Below, one piece after another: positions 9,555 to 23,806 of a stretch of 46,305 bases of DNA (position 1 is its first letter; each line of letters begins with the position of its first letter). Under the pieces are notes generated by a model that did not search any database, was not told the origin of the DNA, and worked only from the letters and a program-made list of their open reading frames with translations. The translations under genes were made by a program, and so were the position numbers. Source of the DNA: Solirubrobacteraceae bacterium (lineage in GTDB: Bacteria > Actinomycetota > Thermoleophilia > Solirubrobacterales > Solirubrobacteraceae); NCBI GenBank assembly GCA_030447275.1, contig JAUJPF010000025.1, forward strand, positions 1-46,305, written 5' to 3'.

Positions 9555-10810
9555 AGGAGGCCCTCCCGCTTGACGGCCTGCTCGACGAAGTCGCGCAGCT
9601 GCTCGTAGGCGGCGTCCGGGTCGCCGATCTTCGTGACGGGGTGCACGCCGCGCTGGATGCCGAGCGACAGGTCCGTGTACGCCGGCGACTCCGACGGCCG
9701 CGGGCCCGCGAGGCGGATCGACTCCCGCATCACGTCGGCGAACCCGGGATAGACCTTCTTGATCTTCGGGTCGTCGTAGAGGTCCTCGCGGACCGGCGGC
9801 AGGCCGCCCATCTCGGCGATCGTGATCTGGTTCTCCGGCTTGATCATGCAGCGGATCGCGTCGTACGCCAGGTCCTTCTTCTTCGAGAACGCCGAGACGC
9901 CGATGTTGATCCCGCCGAGCGGCGGCTTCGCCTCCTTGCCCTCGTCGACCGACGGGTAGACCGCGGCGCCCATCTCCTTGAAGATCTTGGGCGCGTTCTC
10001 CTTCGCCGACGTGTAGACGAAGGGGTAGTTGATCATGAAGATCGAGTCGCCCTTCTCGAAGCCGAGGCGCGCCGAGTCCTCATTGGACGTGTCGATGTCG
10101 GTCGACGCCGCCGCCGAGTTGCCGAGCCTGCGCATCACCGCGAGCGCGCGCTTGGTCGGCTCCTCCTCCAGCGCGACCTCGGTGGGCCCGCTCACGAACT
10201 CCGTGCCCGCGGACTGGATCATCGCGTTCGCCCACACCACGAGGCCCTCGTAGCGGTTGCCCTGGACCTGGATCTTCAGCTTCTCGCGCTCGGCGACGTC
10301 GATCATCTGGTCCCACGTCTGCGGCGGCTCGTCGACCTTGTCCTTGCGGTACCAGAGCAGCTGCGTGTTCGACCAGATCGGGACGACGTACATGCGGTCC
10401 TCGAACTTCGCCGTCGCGAGGACGCTGTCGAAGACGTTCTCGGTGGCGGGACCGACGACGTCGTCCGGTACCGGGTCGAGCCAGCCGGCGTTCGCGAACT
10501 CGCCGGTCCAGATGATGTCCATGCCGATCAGGTCGATCGACTCGTCCTCGGCCCCGAGGCGGCGGACGAGCTGCTCGCGCTGCGCGTCGGCCTGGTTCGG
10601 GAGGAACGTGAAGTCGATCTTGTACTTGCCGCCCGAGTCCTTCGAGCACTGATCGGCCACCTTCTGCGGCCCGCCGCCGGGCTCGTTGAAGATGTAGAAC
10701 TTCAGCGTGTTGCGGCCGCCGCCGGCGTCCCCGCCGCAGGCGTAGAGCCCCGCCGAGAGGGCGAGAATCGCAACCAGAGCTACGACCCGAGACAGCACCC
10801 GCCCCGGCAT
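9551..10810 (-). CDS. lpqY: LpqY-like sugar-binding lipoprotein
   Basis: Extracytoplasmic binding protein (419 aa) of the sugar importer. The signal peptide is [17 protein letters not shown], ending in a lipobox with Cys at about residue 25, followed by a Gly-rich linker. The mature part begins [12 protein letters not shown] and includes [20 protein letters not shown] and [19 protein letters not shown], strongly reminiscent of the trehalose-binding LpqY family. Start ATG at 10810 is 6 nt after the GH13 gene, so both are probably on one transcript. Trehalose is the best guess from resemblance to LpqY; maltose, isomaltose or other alpha-glucosides are possible because an alpha-glucosidase heads the operon. 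Confidence 0.82.
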   Translation of the reverse strand: MPGRVLSRVVALVAILALSAGLYACGGDAGGGRNTLKFYIFNEPGGGPQKVADQCSKDSGGKYKIDFTFLPNQADAQREQLVRRLGAEDESIDLIGMDIIWTGEFANAGWLDPVPDDVVGPATENVFDSVLATAKFEDRMYVVPIWSNTQLLWYRKDKVDEPPQTWDQMIDVAEREKLKIQVQGNRYEGLVVWANAMIQSAGTEFVSGPTEVALEEEPTKRALAVMRRLGNSAAASTDIDTSNEDSARLGFEKGDSIFMINYPFVYTSAKENAPKIFKEMGAAVYPSVDEGKEAKPPLGGINIGVSAFSKKKDLAYDAIRCMIKPENQITIAEMGGLPPVREDLYDDPKIKKVYPGFADVMRESIRLAGPRPSESPAYTDLSLGIQRGVHPVTKIGDPDAAYEQLRDFVEQAVKREGLL

Positions 10811-10816
10811 GTACCC

Positions 10817-12286
10817 CTAGCCCTTCGAAACGAACCCCTCCCCGCGCCCCAACCGATCAGGGGCCTTTCCGGTCGCTCCGTGGGTGTGTCGCACGACCTC
10901 TTTGGCGGGCGGGGCGGGCGCTTCACCGGGGCCGAGATTCAGAACGACGACGTGCTCGCCGCGGCGGAAGGCGAGCACGCCCTCGGGTGCGTCGAGCAGC
11001 TCGAACCCGGGCGCGAACGAGCGGCGCAGCGCGATGAGGTCGCGGTACAGGTGCAGCAGCGAGGCCGGGTTCGCCTCCTGCGTCGCGACCGCACCGCCCT
11101 CGGCCGGCGTCGACGGCAGCCACGGGTCGCCGGTCGTGAATCCGCCGTGCGGCTCGGCGTCGTCCCAGCGCATCGGGTGGCGGAACGCGTCGCGCCCCCA
11201 GCGGTCGCGCGGCGGGTCGCCGCCCGGTCCGTCGGCCATCCCGATCTCGTCGCCCTGGTAGACGAACACCGTGCCGGGCAGCGTCAGCGCGAGCAGCGCG
11301 GCCGCGCGCTCGTTGCCGTGGCCGACGCGGTCGGGCAGCCGCGGGAAGTCGTGGTTTGAGAGCACCCACGCGACGCGCCCGGCGGGCCCGGCCGGGTCCA
11401 GCGCCGCTTCGATCGCGGCGCGCACCGCGGCCACGTTCCACTGCGAGTGGAACAGCTCGAACGCGAACGCGACGTCGAGATGCTCGAGGTACGGGCCGAG
11501 CCCGGCCGACGGCAGGTAGACCTCGCCGACGAGGAGCGTGCCGTCGCCCGCGCCGGCGCGCAGCGCGGCGAGCGCCACGCCGACGTCGGGCGCGTTGCGC
11601 GAGTGCACGTGCTCGAGCGTCGCGTGCTCGGGGTGCAGCGGCAGCGCCGGCGGCCCGGTGGCCGGCGGGTCGTCGCGCAGCTCGGGGTCCTTCATCAGGC
11701 GGTCGATCGCGTCGACGCGGAAGCCGTCGACGCCGCGGTCGACCCAGAAGCCCAGCGCGCGCGGCATCGCCTGGCGCACCTCGGGGTTGCGCCAGTCCAG
11801 GTCGGGCTGCTCGGGATAGAACGAGTGCAGGTACCAGCGGCCCGAGCGCGGGTCCTTCGACCACGCCGGCCCGCCGAACGTGCCGATCCAGTTGTTCTGC
11901 GGGCCGTCGCGGTCCGACCACACGTACCGGTCGGGATGCTCCCGAAACCAGCGGTGCTCGATCGAGGTGTGGCACGGGACGACGTCCATGAGCACGCGCA
12001 TGCCGCGTGCGTGGGCGCGCGCGAGGAAGGCGTCGAAGTCGGCGAGCGTCCCGAACCGCGGGTCGACGTCCTCGTAGTCGCTGACGTCGTAGCCGCCGTC
12101 GGCCATCGGGCTCGGGTAGATCGGCGACAGCCAGACCGCGTCGACGCCGAGCGAGGCCACGTGGTCGAGCCGCCGCGCGACGCCGGCCAGGTCGCCCTCG
12201 CCGTCGCCGTCGGAGTCCTGGAAGGAGCGCGGGTAGACCTGGTAGACGACGGCGTCGCGCCACCACGGGTTCCTGGCATCCGGCAC
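10817..12286 (-). CDS. GH13 alpha-glucosidase (oligo-1,6-glucosidase/trehalose-hydrolase type)
   Basis: A 489-residue GH13 glycoside hydrolase, cytoplasmic because no signal peptide is present. The barrel starts WWRDAVVYQVYPRSFQDSDG, typical of the oligo-1,6-glucosidase/trehalose-hydrolase subfamilies. Conserved regions: region I DVVPCHTS (Cys where Asn is usual), region II GFRVDAIDRL (nucleophile Asp), region III LLVGEVYLP (acid/base Glu), region IV VLSNHDFPR (third Asp). It probably cleaves the sugar brought in by the adjacent importer. The start is the GTG at 12286: TAGGTT lies exactly 7 nt upstream, suggesting leaderless transcription; homology also begins here. It is divergent from the C26 amidotransferase with only 22 bp between them. 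Exact linkage specificity cannot be read from sequence. Confidence 0.85.
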   Translation of the reverse strand: MPDARNPWWRDAVVYQVYPRSFQDSDGDGEGDLAGVARRLDHVASLGVDAVWLSPIYPSPMADGGYDVSDYEDVDPRFGTLADFDAFLARAHARGMRVLMDVVPCHTSIEHRWFREHPDRYVWSDRDGPQNNWIGTFGGPAWSKDPRSGRWYLHSFYPEQPDLDWRNPEVRQAMPRALGFWVDRGVDGFRVDAIDRLMKDPELRDDPPATGPPALPLHPEHATLEHVHSRNAPDVGVALAALRAGAGDGTLLVGEVYLPSAGLGPYLEHLDVAFAFELFHSQWNVAAVRAAIEAALDPAGPAGRVAWVLSNHDFPRLPDRVGHGNERAAALLALTLPGTVFVYQGDEIGMADGPGGDPPRDRWGRDAFRHPMRWDDAEPHGGFTTGDPWLPSTPAEGGAVATQEANPASLLHLYRDLIALRRSFAPGFELLDAPEGVLAFRRGEHVVVLNLGPGEAPAPPAKEVVRHTHGATGKAPDRLGRGEGFVSKG

Positions 12287-12308
12287 GCCGGGCAACCTAC
12301 CCCCGCAC
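12287..12308. promoter_or_regulatory. Compact divergent promoter, GH13 / C26 amidotransferase
   Basis: The 22-bp gap holds two overlapping -10 boxes in the 7-bp core CAACCTA (12293-12299). On the minus strand TAGGTT is 7 nt from the GTG at 12286; on the plus strand CAACCT is 10 nt from the GTG at 12309. Both -35 regions would lie inside the opposite coding sequence. The geometry (gap 22, spacers 7 and 10) is the same as at 39271-39292. Confidence 0.5.
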
Positions 12309-13076
12309 GTGCCTGTCCCGCTGATCGCCATCACCACGTCCGAGCTGCGCAAGCCCGGCAGCAGCGAGGTCGCCACCCCCGCCCACTCCCAGGAGCCCGG
12401 CGGGCGACGCGACCTGGCGCTGGCCCTGGCCTACCCCGGCGCGGTCGCGCGCGGCGGCGGGGCGCCGCTGATCGTCCCGCCGTTCTCGTCGGAGCGCGAC
12501 GTCGAGGCGATCCTCGACCGCGTCGACGGCGTGGTCGTCGCCGGCGGGCCCGACATCGACCCGTCCCTCTACGGCCAGGCGCCCCACCCGGAGCTCGGCC
12601 CGACCGACGTCGGGCTCGACCGCTTCGAGATCGGGCTCGTGCGGCGGGCGCTCGAGCGCGACCTCCCGCTGCTCGGGATCTGCCGCGGCGCCGAGGTGCT
12701 CAACGTCGCCCGCGGCGGGACGCTCGTCCAGCACATCGAGGGCCACCGCCAGCAGGAGGAGGGGCGCATCCCGACGCAGGACGTGCGCATCGAGAAGGGC
12801 AGCCGCGTGGCGGAGATCGCCGGCGCCACGCGGCTGAGGGTCAACACGTTCCACCACCAGGCCGTCGACGCCCTCGGCGGTGGTGTGCGCGCGGTCGCGT
12901 GGTCGGACGACGGCGTCGTCGAGGCGATCGAGCTCGAGGGGCTCGACTTCGCGATCGGCGTGCAGTGGCATGCCGAGGGCCTCATCGACGAGCAGGCGCA
13001 GCGCGCTCTGTTCTCGCGGTTCGCCGCCGCCGCGCAGCGCTTTGAGTCGCGCGCCGCGCGACCGCGCGCAGCCTGA
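12309..13076 (+). CDS. Gamma-glutamyl-gamma-aminobutyrate hydrolase-like amidotransferase (peptidase C26)
   Basis: Class I glutamine amidotransferase-like hydrolase (255 aa) of the PuuD/C26 family, which cleaves gamma-glutamyl bonds such as in gamma-Glu-GABA. The nucleophile elbow is LLGICRGAEVLNVARGG (Cys about residue 122), the His/Glu pair is in GVQWHAEGL, and the substrate-loop NTFHHQAVDALG is conserved in PuuD. The GTG at 12309 is fixed by the short gap to the divergent GH13 gene. It is followed by an 8-bp hairpin and then by an ATP-grasp and a gamma-glutamyl-ligase-like gene, so it may trim or recycle a gamma-glutamyl compound made by those enzymes. The real substrate is unknown; PuuD itself is only a family-level name. 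Confidence 0.82.
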   Translation: MPVPLIAITTSELRKPGSSEVATPAHSQEPGGRRDLALALAYPGAVARGGGAPLIVPPFSSERDVEAILDRVDGVVVAGGPDIDPSLYGQAPHPELGPTDVGLDRFEIGLVRRALERDLPLLGICRGAEVLNVARGGTLVQHIEGHRQQEEGRIPTQDVRIEKGSRVAEIAGATRLRVNTFHHQAVDALGGGVRAVAWSDDGVVEAIELEGLDFAIGVQWHAEGLIDEQAQRALFSRFAAAAQRFESRAARPRAA

Positions 13077-13114
13077 GCGTCCAACCTCCGGTCGCTGTCT
13101 CCGTTCAAAGGTGC

Positions 13115-13136
13115 GACGGCGCGACTGAGCGCCGTC
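13115..13136 (+). terminator. Perfect 8-bp hairpin before the ATP-grasp gene
   Basis: GACGGCGC (13115-13122) and GCGCCGTC (13129-13136) form a perfect stem with loop GACTGA. It lies in the 81-nt gap after the C26 gene and 9 nt before the SD of the ATP-grasp gene. It could terminate the C26 transcript, attenuate read-through, or shape the leader of the next gene. No U-tract follows. Confidence 0.45.
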
Positions 13137-13157
13137 CGGCTGGGAAAGGAGAACCAC

Positions 13158-14489
13158 GTGGGCATCTTCGACGAGGCGTTCGACGACCGCGGACGGACCC
13201 GCGAGGCGTACGGGCCGGTGCTCGACCGGCTCGCCGACAGCGACCTCGACCACGCCGTGCGCAGCGTCCGCCGGCGCCTCGGGGAGGACGGCTGCTGCTT
13301 CGGCCGGGGCGAGGACGCCGAGCCGTTCCGCGTCGACGTCGTCCCCCGCATCCTCACCGCCGACGAGTGGGAGCCGCTCGCGGCCGGGCTCGAGCAGCGC
13401 GTGCGCGCGCTCGACGCCTTCGTCGCGGACGCCTACGGCGAGCGCCGCATCGTGCGCGAGGGGATCATGCCCGAGCGCGTCCTCACCGGGGCCGAGCACT
13501 ACGAGCCCGAGCTCGCCGGCCTCCCGCCGTCGCGCGTGCGGGTGGCGCTCGCCGGCCTCGACGTCATTCGCGACGAGGACGGCACGTTCCGCGTCCTCGA
13601 GGACAACCTGCGCACGCCGTCGGGCCTCGCGTACGCGCTCGCGGCGCGCGAGGCGGTCGAGCCGGTCGCCGGCGACGGCGCGCTCCCCATCGAGGAGCCG
13701 ACCGCCGCGCTGCTCGGCCGCGTGCTGCGCGCCGCCGCCCCGGGCGGGCGCGAGGACCCGCGCATCGTGCTCCTCACCGACGGCCCCACGAACACCGCGT
13801 ACTGGGAGCACGAGCGGCTGGCCGAGCTGCTCGGCATCGAGCTGACCACGCTCGACGACCTGCGGGCGGAGGCCGTCGACGTCGTCTACCGGCGCACCGA
13901 CGACGACACCCTGCGCGCCGCCGCGGGCGAGCTGACGCGCGTCGGCCGGGCGCTCCTGCCCGCGCTGCGCGCGGGCACGCTCGCCTGCGTCAACGGGCTC
14001 GGCAACGGTGCGGCCGACGACAAGCTCGTGCACGCGTACGTGGAGGACATGATCCGGCTCTATCTCGGGGAAGAGCCCACCGTGCGCTCGGTCGCGACGT
14101 ACGACCTGACGAGGACCGGCTGCCTCGAGGAGGTCCTCGACCGTCTCGGGGAGATGGTCGTCAAGCCGCGCGCCGCGTACGGCGGCGAGGGCGTGTTCAT
14201 CGGCCCGACGGCCGACGACGCCGAGCGCGACCGCGTCGCCGCCGCGGTGCAGGAGGAGCCGGAGGCGTGGATCGCGCAGGAGACGGTCTGGTTCTCGCGC
14301 CACCCGACGGTCATCGACGGCGAGCTCGCGCCGCGCCACGTCGACCTGCGCGCGTTCGTGATGTTCGACGGCGAGCGCGCCGAGGCGGTCCCGGGCGGGC
14401 TCAGCCGGGTGGCGTTCGACGAGGGCGAGCTGGTCGTCAACTCGTCGCAGGGCGGCGGGGCCAAGGACACCTGGGTGCTGCCGTCGTGA
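13158..14489 (+). CDS. Circularly permuted ATP-grasp type 2 protein
   Basis: A 443-residue member of the circularly permuted ATP-grasp family (DUF404/DUF407 type), whose members are thought to form amide bonds using ATP; few have a proven substrate. Motifs in order: RVLEDNLRTPSGLAYA (about residues 151-166), CVNGLGNGAADDKL (about 278-291), MVVKPRAAYGGEGVFIGP (about 334-351) with the ATP-binding Lys, and the C-terminal NSSQGGGAKDTWVL signature. The GTG at 13158 has a strong SD (AAAGGAGA, about 5 nt spacing). Its TGA overlaps the GTG of the GCS2-like ligase (GTGA). The usual partner alpha-E protein (DUF403) and transglutaminase of such loci are absent here. Confidence 0.83.
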   Translation: MGIFDEAFDDRGRTREAYGPVLDRLADSDLDHAVRSVRRRLGEDGCCFGRGEDAEPFRVDVVPRILTADEWEPLAAGLEQRVRALDAFVADAYGERRIVREGIMPERVLTGAEHYEPELAGLPPSRVRVALAGLDVIRDEDGTFRVLEDNLRTPSGLAYALAAREAVEPVAGDGALPIEEPTAALLGRVLRAAAPGGREDPRIVLLTDGPTNTAYWEHERLAELLGIELTTLDDLRAEAVDVVYRRTDDDTLRAAAGELTRVGRALLPALRAGTLACVNGLGNGAADDKLVHAYVEDMIRLYLGEEPTVRSVATYDLTRTGCLEEVLDRLGEMVVKPRAAYGGEGVFIGPTADDAERDRVAAAVQEEPEAWIAQETVWFSRHPTVIDGELAPRHVDLRAFVMFDGERAEAVPGGLSRVAFDEGELVVNSSQGGGAKDTWVLPS

Positions 14490-15630
14490 GCAAGCCGGTC
14501 GACCGGGGGGAATGGGCTCGCTGGCCCGTCGAGCGGACGCCGTGGACGGTCGGCATCGAGGAGGAGGTCATGCTCCTCGACCCTGACACGTGGGGGCTCG
14601 CCCAGTGCGTCGAGGAGGTGCTCGACGCGCTGCCCGGGGAGCTGCGCGAGGTCGTCTGCTCGGAGACGCACAGCGGCGCGATCGAGCTGAACACCCGCGC
14701 GCACGCGACGGTCGCCGAGGCCGCCGCCGACCTCGGCGCGCTGCGCGCCGAGCTGGCCGAGGTGCTCGACCGCCGCGGCCTGCGGGCCGCGGGGGCCGGG
14801 ATGCACCCGTTCGCCGACTGGCACGAGATGCGGGTGGCTGCCGCCGAGCGCCACCAGGAGGTCGCGGGCTCGATGCGCGAGCTGGCCCGGCGCGAGCCGA
14901 CGTTCGCGCTGCACGTCCACGTCGCGGTGCCGAGCGCGGCGGCGGCGATGGCCGCCGCCAACCAGCTGCGCGCCCACCTGCCGCTGCTGCTCGCGATCTC
15001 GGCGAACTCGCCGTACTGGCAGGGTCGCGACAGCGGCCTCGCGAGCGCGCGCACGCCGCTCTTCCAGGCGTTCCCGCGCGTCGGGATCCCGCGCGCGTTC
15101 GCCTCCTACAACGACTGGGTCGAAACCGTCGACCTGCTCGTCCGCTGCAAGGCGTTCCCCGACCACAGCTTCCTGTGGTGGGACGTCCGCCTCCAGCCGC
15201 GCTACGGCACGATCGAGGTGCGGATCATGGACGCGCAGTCCTCGGTCGAGTGCGCCGCCGCGCTGACCGCGCTCGTCCAGTGCCTCGTGCGCCTCGAGGC
15301 GACGGAGGGGTTCGCGCCGGCGAGCCTCGTCCACGCGCAGGAGGTGCTCGACGAGAACCGCTTCCTCGCCGCGCGCGACGGGATCGGCGCTTCCCTCATC
15401 GACCCGGCGCGCGAGGCGCGGGTGCCGATCCGCGAGCTGCTCGAGCCGATGCTCGAGGCGTGCGCGCCTCACTCGGCCGCACTGCGCTGCGAGGCCGAGC
15501 TCGGGCTCGTCCGGCTGCTCGCCGAGGAGGGCGGCGCCGAGCGCCAGCGGATGCTCGCGGGCCCCGACGACGACCAGTGCGGGCTCATCGCGGCGCTCAG
15601 CGAGGCGTTCGCCCCGCTGCCCGCGCGGGT

Positions 15631-15634
<4 letters not shown>
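14486..15634 (+). CDS. GCS2-type carboxylate-amine ligase (YbdK-like glutamate-cysteine ligase family)
   Basis: A 382-residue ligase of the glutamate-cysteine ligase 2 family, which joins the gamma-carboxyl of glutamate to an amine. The core motifs are GIEEEVMLLD (residues about 22-31), ETHSGAIELNT, AGMHPFADWHEM, LHVHVAVPS, ISANSPYWQGRDSGLASART and LQPRYGTIEVRIMDAQ, covering the metal and nucleotide sites. It is translationally coupled to the ATP-grasp gene. YbdK has weak Glu-Cys ligase activity in vitro; in actinobacteria related proteins are EgtA-like or of unknown role, and nothing here (no egtB/egtD) identifies the acceptor. Its stop codon shares CTAG (15631-15634) with the convergent serA. 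Confidence 0.82.
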
Positions 15635-20165
<4,531 letters not shown>

Positions 20166-20169
<4 letters not shown>

Positions 20170-20738
20170 GCGGCGACCCGGGCGGCCTCGTCGAGCCGGT
20201 CGTCGCCCCAGAAGAGGCTGCCGCCGACCTCGACGGTCGGGATGCCGACGACGCCGAGGGCCATCGCCTCGCCGGTGCGGTCGCGCAGCTCCTGCTTGAT
20301 CGCGGGGTCGGTGATCGCCTCGCCGACGCCGTCGAGGCCCGCCGCGGCGCCGGCGGCGTCGACGACCGCGGGATCGTCGAGACGCCCGCCGTGCACGAAC
20401 ACCTGCTCGAAGAGCGCCAGCGACAGCCCGCGGCCCCGGCCGTGGCGCTTGGCGACGAGCGCGGCGCGGGCGCCGGCGACGCTGTACGTCTCGGCCGGCC
20501 AGCCCTCCGGCCAGCGGATCGGCGGCAGTCCGTACGCGGCGGCGCGGCGCTCGCACTCGGCGATCCCCTCCTCGCGCTCGCCCGGCGTCAGCGACCACGG
20601 GACGCGCTGCGTCGCCCCGAGAAGCGGGCCGAAGGCGATCGGGCACCAGTCGACGTCGGCTCCGAGCACGTCGTCGACGCGGTGCGCGGCGAGGTAGGCG
20701 TAGGGGGAGTTCAGGTCGTAGAAGAACCTCATGGTCAC
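20166..20738 (-). CDS. DsbA-family protein, 2-hydroxychromene-2-carboxylate isomerase-like
   Basis: A 190-residue thioredoxin-fold protein of the DsbA/HCCA-isomerase group: the start [20 protein letters not shown] has SPY in place of a CxxC, as in HCCA isomerases and kappa-class GSTs, and [20 protein letters not shown] carries the cis-Pro loop. There is no signal peptide, so it is cytoplasmic. It may isomerise or detoxify aromatic compounds, but the reaction cannot be set from sequence. The GTG at 20738 is preferred over the ATG at 20732 because AGAAGG is 7 nt upstream of it. It heads the DsbA-like, methyltransferase, ilvC, serC, serA unit. Confidence 0.75.
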
Positions 20739-20775
20739 ATTCCAACCTTCTCACGGACCCGGCGTTCGGACCCAC

Positions 20776-20982
20776 ATGACCCCCCTGCTGATCCTCGCCG
20801 CCCTGGGAATCTGGGCCGTGGGACTGACGTTGGTGCTGGCGATGTGCCGCGCGGCGGCGCACGGCGACAGATGGCGCGACGACCGGTCACTGGAGCTCGC
20901 GACGCAGCAGTTTCCCGGACCCGTTCCGCGGCAGCGGTTCGTCCGTCGCGACGATGCGCTTCGGCACCTTGAACGGTGCTAG
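20776..20982 (+). CDS. Small single-pass membrane protein, unknown
   Basis: A possible 68-residue protein: a hydrophobic segment at residues 3-23 (PLLILAALGIWAVGLTLVLA) followed by a charged soluble tail ending in HLERC. Start ATG at 20776, divergent from the DsbA-like gene. The last 96 nt are antisense to the 3' end of menE, which reduces confidence because part of the frame could be a shadow; the menE frame is certainly real. I do not recognise a family. Confidence 0.4.
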   Translation: MTPLLILAALGIWAVGLTLVLAMCRAAAHGDRWRDDRSLELATQQFPGPVPRQRFVRRDDALRHLERC

Positions 20983-22050
20983 TCGCGCGGCGACGTAGGC
21001 CTGCAGCTCCTCCGGCGTCACCGCGGCGCTGAGGACCACGGTCGCGACGACGGCCTCGCCCCACTCGTCGTCGGGCCGCCCGTGCACCGCGGCCTCCGCG
21101 ACCGCGGGGTGCTGCTCGAGGACCGCCTCGACCTCGGCGGGCGCGACGTTCTCCCCGCCGGTGATGATCGTGTCGGCCTTGCGCCCGACGACGTGCAGGC
21201 GCCCCGCGCCGTCGAAGCGGCCGAGGTCGCCGGTGCGCAGGACGCCGCCGCCCGCCACCGTCGGGCCGCCGACGAGGATCTCGCCGTCGGGCTCGAGCTC
21301 CACGCGGGTGCAGAAGAGCGGATGCCCGTGGGTCGTCACCTGCGAGCAGGCTTCGGTGAGGCCGTAGGTCGGCGCGACGGGGACGCCGGCCTCGCGCGCG
21401 CGCCCGAGCAGCGCCGGTGGCAGCGGCGCGCCGCCGAGCAGCGCCCACCGCAGCGCCGGCGGCTCGCGCAGGCCCGCGTCGAGGAGGCGCTTGAGGGTCG
21501 TCGGGACGAGCGAGACGATCGTCGCGTCGTCGAGGCCGAGCAGGACCGCCTCGGTCGACCAGCGCTCGTGCAGCAGCACGGTCGTCGCGGCGATGGCGCT
21601 GCGCAGCAGGATCGAGAGGCCGCCGACGTGGGTCAGCGGCAGCGCGCACAGCCAGCGCTCGCCGGGCGGGTGGCCGAGCGCGACGGCCGACCCGAGCGCG
21701 CTCCACAGCCAGTTGCCGTACGAGAGCAGCACCTCCTTCGGCGCGCCCGTCGTGCCGCTCGTCCGCACGGCGACCGCCGGCGCGTCGAGGTCATGCGTGA
21801 GCGGCCCCTCGAGCGGCCGCCCTTCGCGAAGCTCCCCCGGCTCACCCGACACGGCGATCGCGCCGCGCAGCAGCGCGGCGTGGAGGAGGACGGGGAGGTG
21901 CTCGCCGCCGACGGCGACGCGCTCGCCAGGCTCCATCGCCCCGGCCGCGCGCCGCGCGCGCTCCTCCAGCTCGGCGTAGGTGATCTCGTTGATCGCAGGG
22001 TGGCCGGGCCGGGCGGCGGCGGCGCGCGGGAGCCAGGCGTCGACGATCAC
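20887..22050 (-). CDS. menE: o-Succinylbenzoate-CoA ligase
   Basis: AMP-forming ligase (387 aa) that activates o-succinylbenzoate to its CoA ester in menaquinone synthesis. Motifs: [20 protein letters not shown] (P-loop), [34 protein letters not shown] (Asp/Arg of the ATP site), [19 protein letters not shown] and the C-terminal [13 protein letters not shown] with the catalytic Lys. It is shorter than typical MenE (about 450 aa) but complete. The GTG at 22050 is preceded by TACTTT exactly 7 nt upstream, suggesting a leaderless start. It is divergent from menB (27-bp gap), so the two are probably co-regulated from one intergenic region. Confidence 0.88.
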   Translation of the reverse strand: MIVDAWLPRAAAARPGHPAINEITYAELEERARRAAGAMEPGERVAVGGEHLPVLLHAALLRGAIAVSGEPGELREGRPLEGPLTHDLDAPAVAVRTSGTTGAPKEVLLSYGNWLWSALGSAVALGHPPGERWLCALPLTHVGGLSILLRSAIAATTVLLHERWSTEAVLLGLDDATIVSLVPTTLKRLLDAGLREPPALRWALLGGAPLPPALLGRAREAGVPVAPTYGLTEACSQVTTHGHPLFCTRVELEPDGEILVGGPTVAGGGVLRTGDLGRFDGAGRLHVVGRKADTIITGGENVAPAEVEAVLEQHPAVAEAAVHGRPDDEWGEAVVATVVLSAAVTPEELQAYVAARLAPFKVPKRIVATDEPLPRNGSGKLLRRELQ

Positions 22051-22077
22051 TCGACGGAAAGTAGCCTTGCCGGTCGC
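22051..22077. promoter_or_regulatory. Compact divergent promoter, menE / menB
   Basis: In this 27-bp gap, minus-strand TACTTT (22063-22058) is 7 nt from the menE GTG and plus-strand TAGCCT (22062-22067) is 10 nt from the menB ATG. The two boxes share the TA at 22062-22063, giving the pattern AAAGTAGCCT. No SD is visible for either gene. This predicts leaderless or near-leaderless divergent transcripts. Confidence 0.5.
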
Positions 22078-22908
22078 ATGACCGTCAACTGGCAGACCGC
22101 CGCCGAGTTCGAGGACATCCGCTACGAGCTGTCCGGCGACGGCATCGCGAAGATCACCATCGACCGCCCCGAGGTCCGCAATGCGTTCCGCCCGCAGACG
22201 GTGATCGAGCTGTCGCAGGCGTTCGAGCTCGCCCGCGAGGACACCTCGGTCGGCGTGATCGTCCTCACGGGCGAGGGGCCGCTGGCCTTCTGCTCGGGCG
22301 GCGACCAGCGGGTGCGCGGCGACACGGGCTACGAGGAGCAGCCGGGCAGCGGCGCCGTCGGGCGCTTCCACGTGACCGACCTGCACGTCCAGATCCGCCG
22401 GCTGCCGAAGCCGGTCGTCGCGATGGTCGCGGGCTACGCGGTCGGCGGCGGCCACGTGCTGCACGTCGTCTGCGACCTGACGATCGCCGCCGACAACGCG
22501 CGCTTCGGGCAGACCGGGCCGCGCGTCGGCTCGTTCGACGGCGGGTACGGCGCCGCCCTCCTCGCCCGGCAGATCGGGCAGAAGCGCGCGAAGGAGGTCT
22601 GGTTCCTCTGCCGCCAGTACGACGCGCAGCAGGCGCTCGACTGGGGGCTCGTCAACGCCGTGGTCCCGCTCGACCGGCTCGAGGAGGAGACCATGCAGTG
22701 GTGCCACGAGATGCTCGCGATGTCGCCGCTGTCGCTGCGGCTGTTGAAGGCGAGCTTCAACGCCGACGAGGACGGGCTCGCCGGGATCCAGCAGCTCGCC
22801 CACGACACGAACCTCCTCTTCTACGCCACCGAGGAGGCGCGCGAGGGCCGCGAGGCCTACAAGGCCAAGCGGCGGCCCGACTTCACGAAGTTCCCGCGGC
22901 GTCCGTGA
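22078..22908 (+). CDS. menB: 1,4-Dihydroxy-2-naphthoyl-CoA synthase
   Basis: Crotonase-fold enzyme (276 aa) closing the naphthoquinone ring from o-succinylbenzoyl-CoA. Diagnostic segments: [33 protein letters not shown] (oxyanion/bicarbonate region), [40 protein letters not shown] and [20 protein letters not shown]. The tail with [13 protein letters not shown] matches the MenB C-terminus that reaches across subunits. The ATG at 22078 has no SD; a -10-like TAGCCT is 10 nt upstream. It begins the plus-strand run menB-menA-menC. Confidence 0.94.
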   Translation: MTVNWQTAAEFEDIRYELSGDGIAKITIDRPEVRNAFRPQTVIELSQAFELAREDTSVGVIVLTGEGPLAFCSGGDQRVRGDTGYEEQPGSGAVGRFHVTDLHVQIRRLPKPVVAMVAGYAVGGGHVLHVVCDLTIAADNARFGQTGPRVGSFDGGYGAALLARQIGQKRAKEVWFLCRQYDAQQALDWGLVNAVVPLDRLEEETMQWCHEMLAMSPLSLRLLKASFNADEDGLAGIQQLAHDTNLLFYATEEAREGREAYKAKRRPDFTKFPRRP

Positions 22909-22930
22909 GCGGCGCGGAGGGGCGGGGCCG

Positions 22931-23806
22931 GTGAAGGCCTGGCGCATCTGGCTGATGGCGGCGCGCCCGCGGACGCTGCCGGCGGCCGTCGCCCCGGTCC
23001 TCGTCGGCACCGCGCTCGCCATCCACGACGACGAGCTCCGCGCGCTGGCGTTCGTCGCGGCGCTGCTCGGCGCGATCCTCATCCAGGTCGGCACGAACCT
23101 CTCGAACGACTACTCGGACGCGCGGCGCGGCGCCGACACCGAGGACCGGCTCGGGCCGGTGCGGGTCACCGCCGGCGGCCTCGTCCCGCCGCGCCAGGTC
23201 CTCGTGGCGACGTACGTGAGCTTCGGCCTCGCGGTGCTCGTCGGCATGTACCTCGTCGCGGTCGCCGGGCCGGTGCTGCTGCTCGTCGGCGGCGCGTCGA
23301 TCCTCGCCGGCGTGCTCTACACCGGCGGCCCGCGGCCCTACGGCTACGAGGGGCTCGGCGAGGTGTTCGTCTTCACGTTCTTCGGCCTCGTCGCCGTCTC
23401 CGGCACGTACTACGTGCAGGCCGAGACGCTGCCGGTCGAGGCGTTCGTCCTCGCGATCCCGGTGGGGCTGCTCGCCGCCGCGATCCTCGTCGTGAACAAC
23501 GTCCGCGACCTCGAGACCGACCGGCGGGCGGGGAAGCGGACGCTCGCCGTGCGCCTGGGGCGCGACCGGACGCGCGCGCTCTACGTCGGGATGCTCGCGG
23601 CGGCGTTCGGGGTCCTGATCCCGCTCGCGATCGGGATCGGCCCGTGGGTGCTGCTCGCGCTGCTGGCGGTGCCGCTCGCGTGGCGCCTCGGCCAGACGGT
23701 GCAGACCCACAGCGACGGCCCGACGCTCAACCGCGCCCTCGCCGGGACGGGAATGCTCCAGCTCGTCTTCTGCGTCGTGCTCTCGCTGGGGATCCTCCTG
23801 TCTTGA
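22931..23806 (+). CDS. menA: 1,4-Dihydroxy-2-naphthoate polyprenyltransferase
   Basis: Membrane-bound UbiA-family prenyltransferase (291 aa) attaching the isoprenoid tail to dihydroxynaphthoate. The two Asp-rich motifs are [20 protein letters not shown] (about residues 58-77) and [20 protein letters not shown] (about 190-209). Eight or nine hydrophobic helices are predicted. The GTG at 22931 begins 22 nt after menB and is preceded by GGGGC-type purines. Its TGA overlaps the TTG start of menC. Confidence 0.93.
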   Translation: MKAWRIWLMAARPRTLPAAVAPVLVGTALAIHDDELRALAFVAALLGAILIQVGTNLSNDYSDARRGADTEDRLGPVRVTAGGLVPPRQVLVATYVSFGLAVLVGMYLVAVAGPVLLLVGGASILAGVLYTGGPRPYGYEGLGEVFVFTFFGLVAVSGTYYVQAETLPVEAFVLAIPVGLLAAAILVVNNVRDLETDRRAGKRTLAVRLGRDRTRALYVGMLAAAFGVLIPLAIGIGPWVLLALLAVPLAWRLGQTVQTHSDGPTLNRALAGTGMLQLVFCVVLSLGILLS

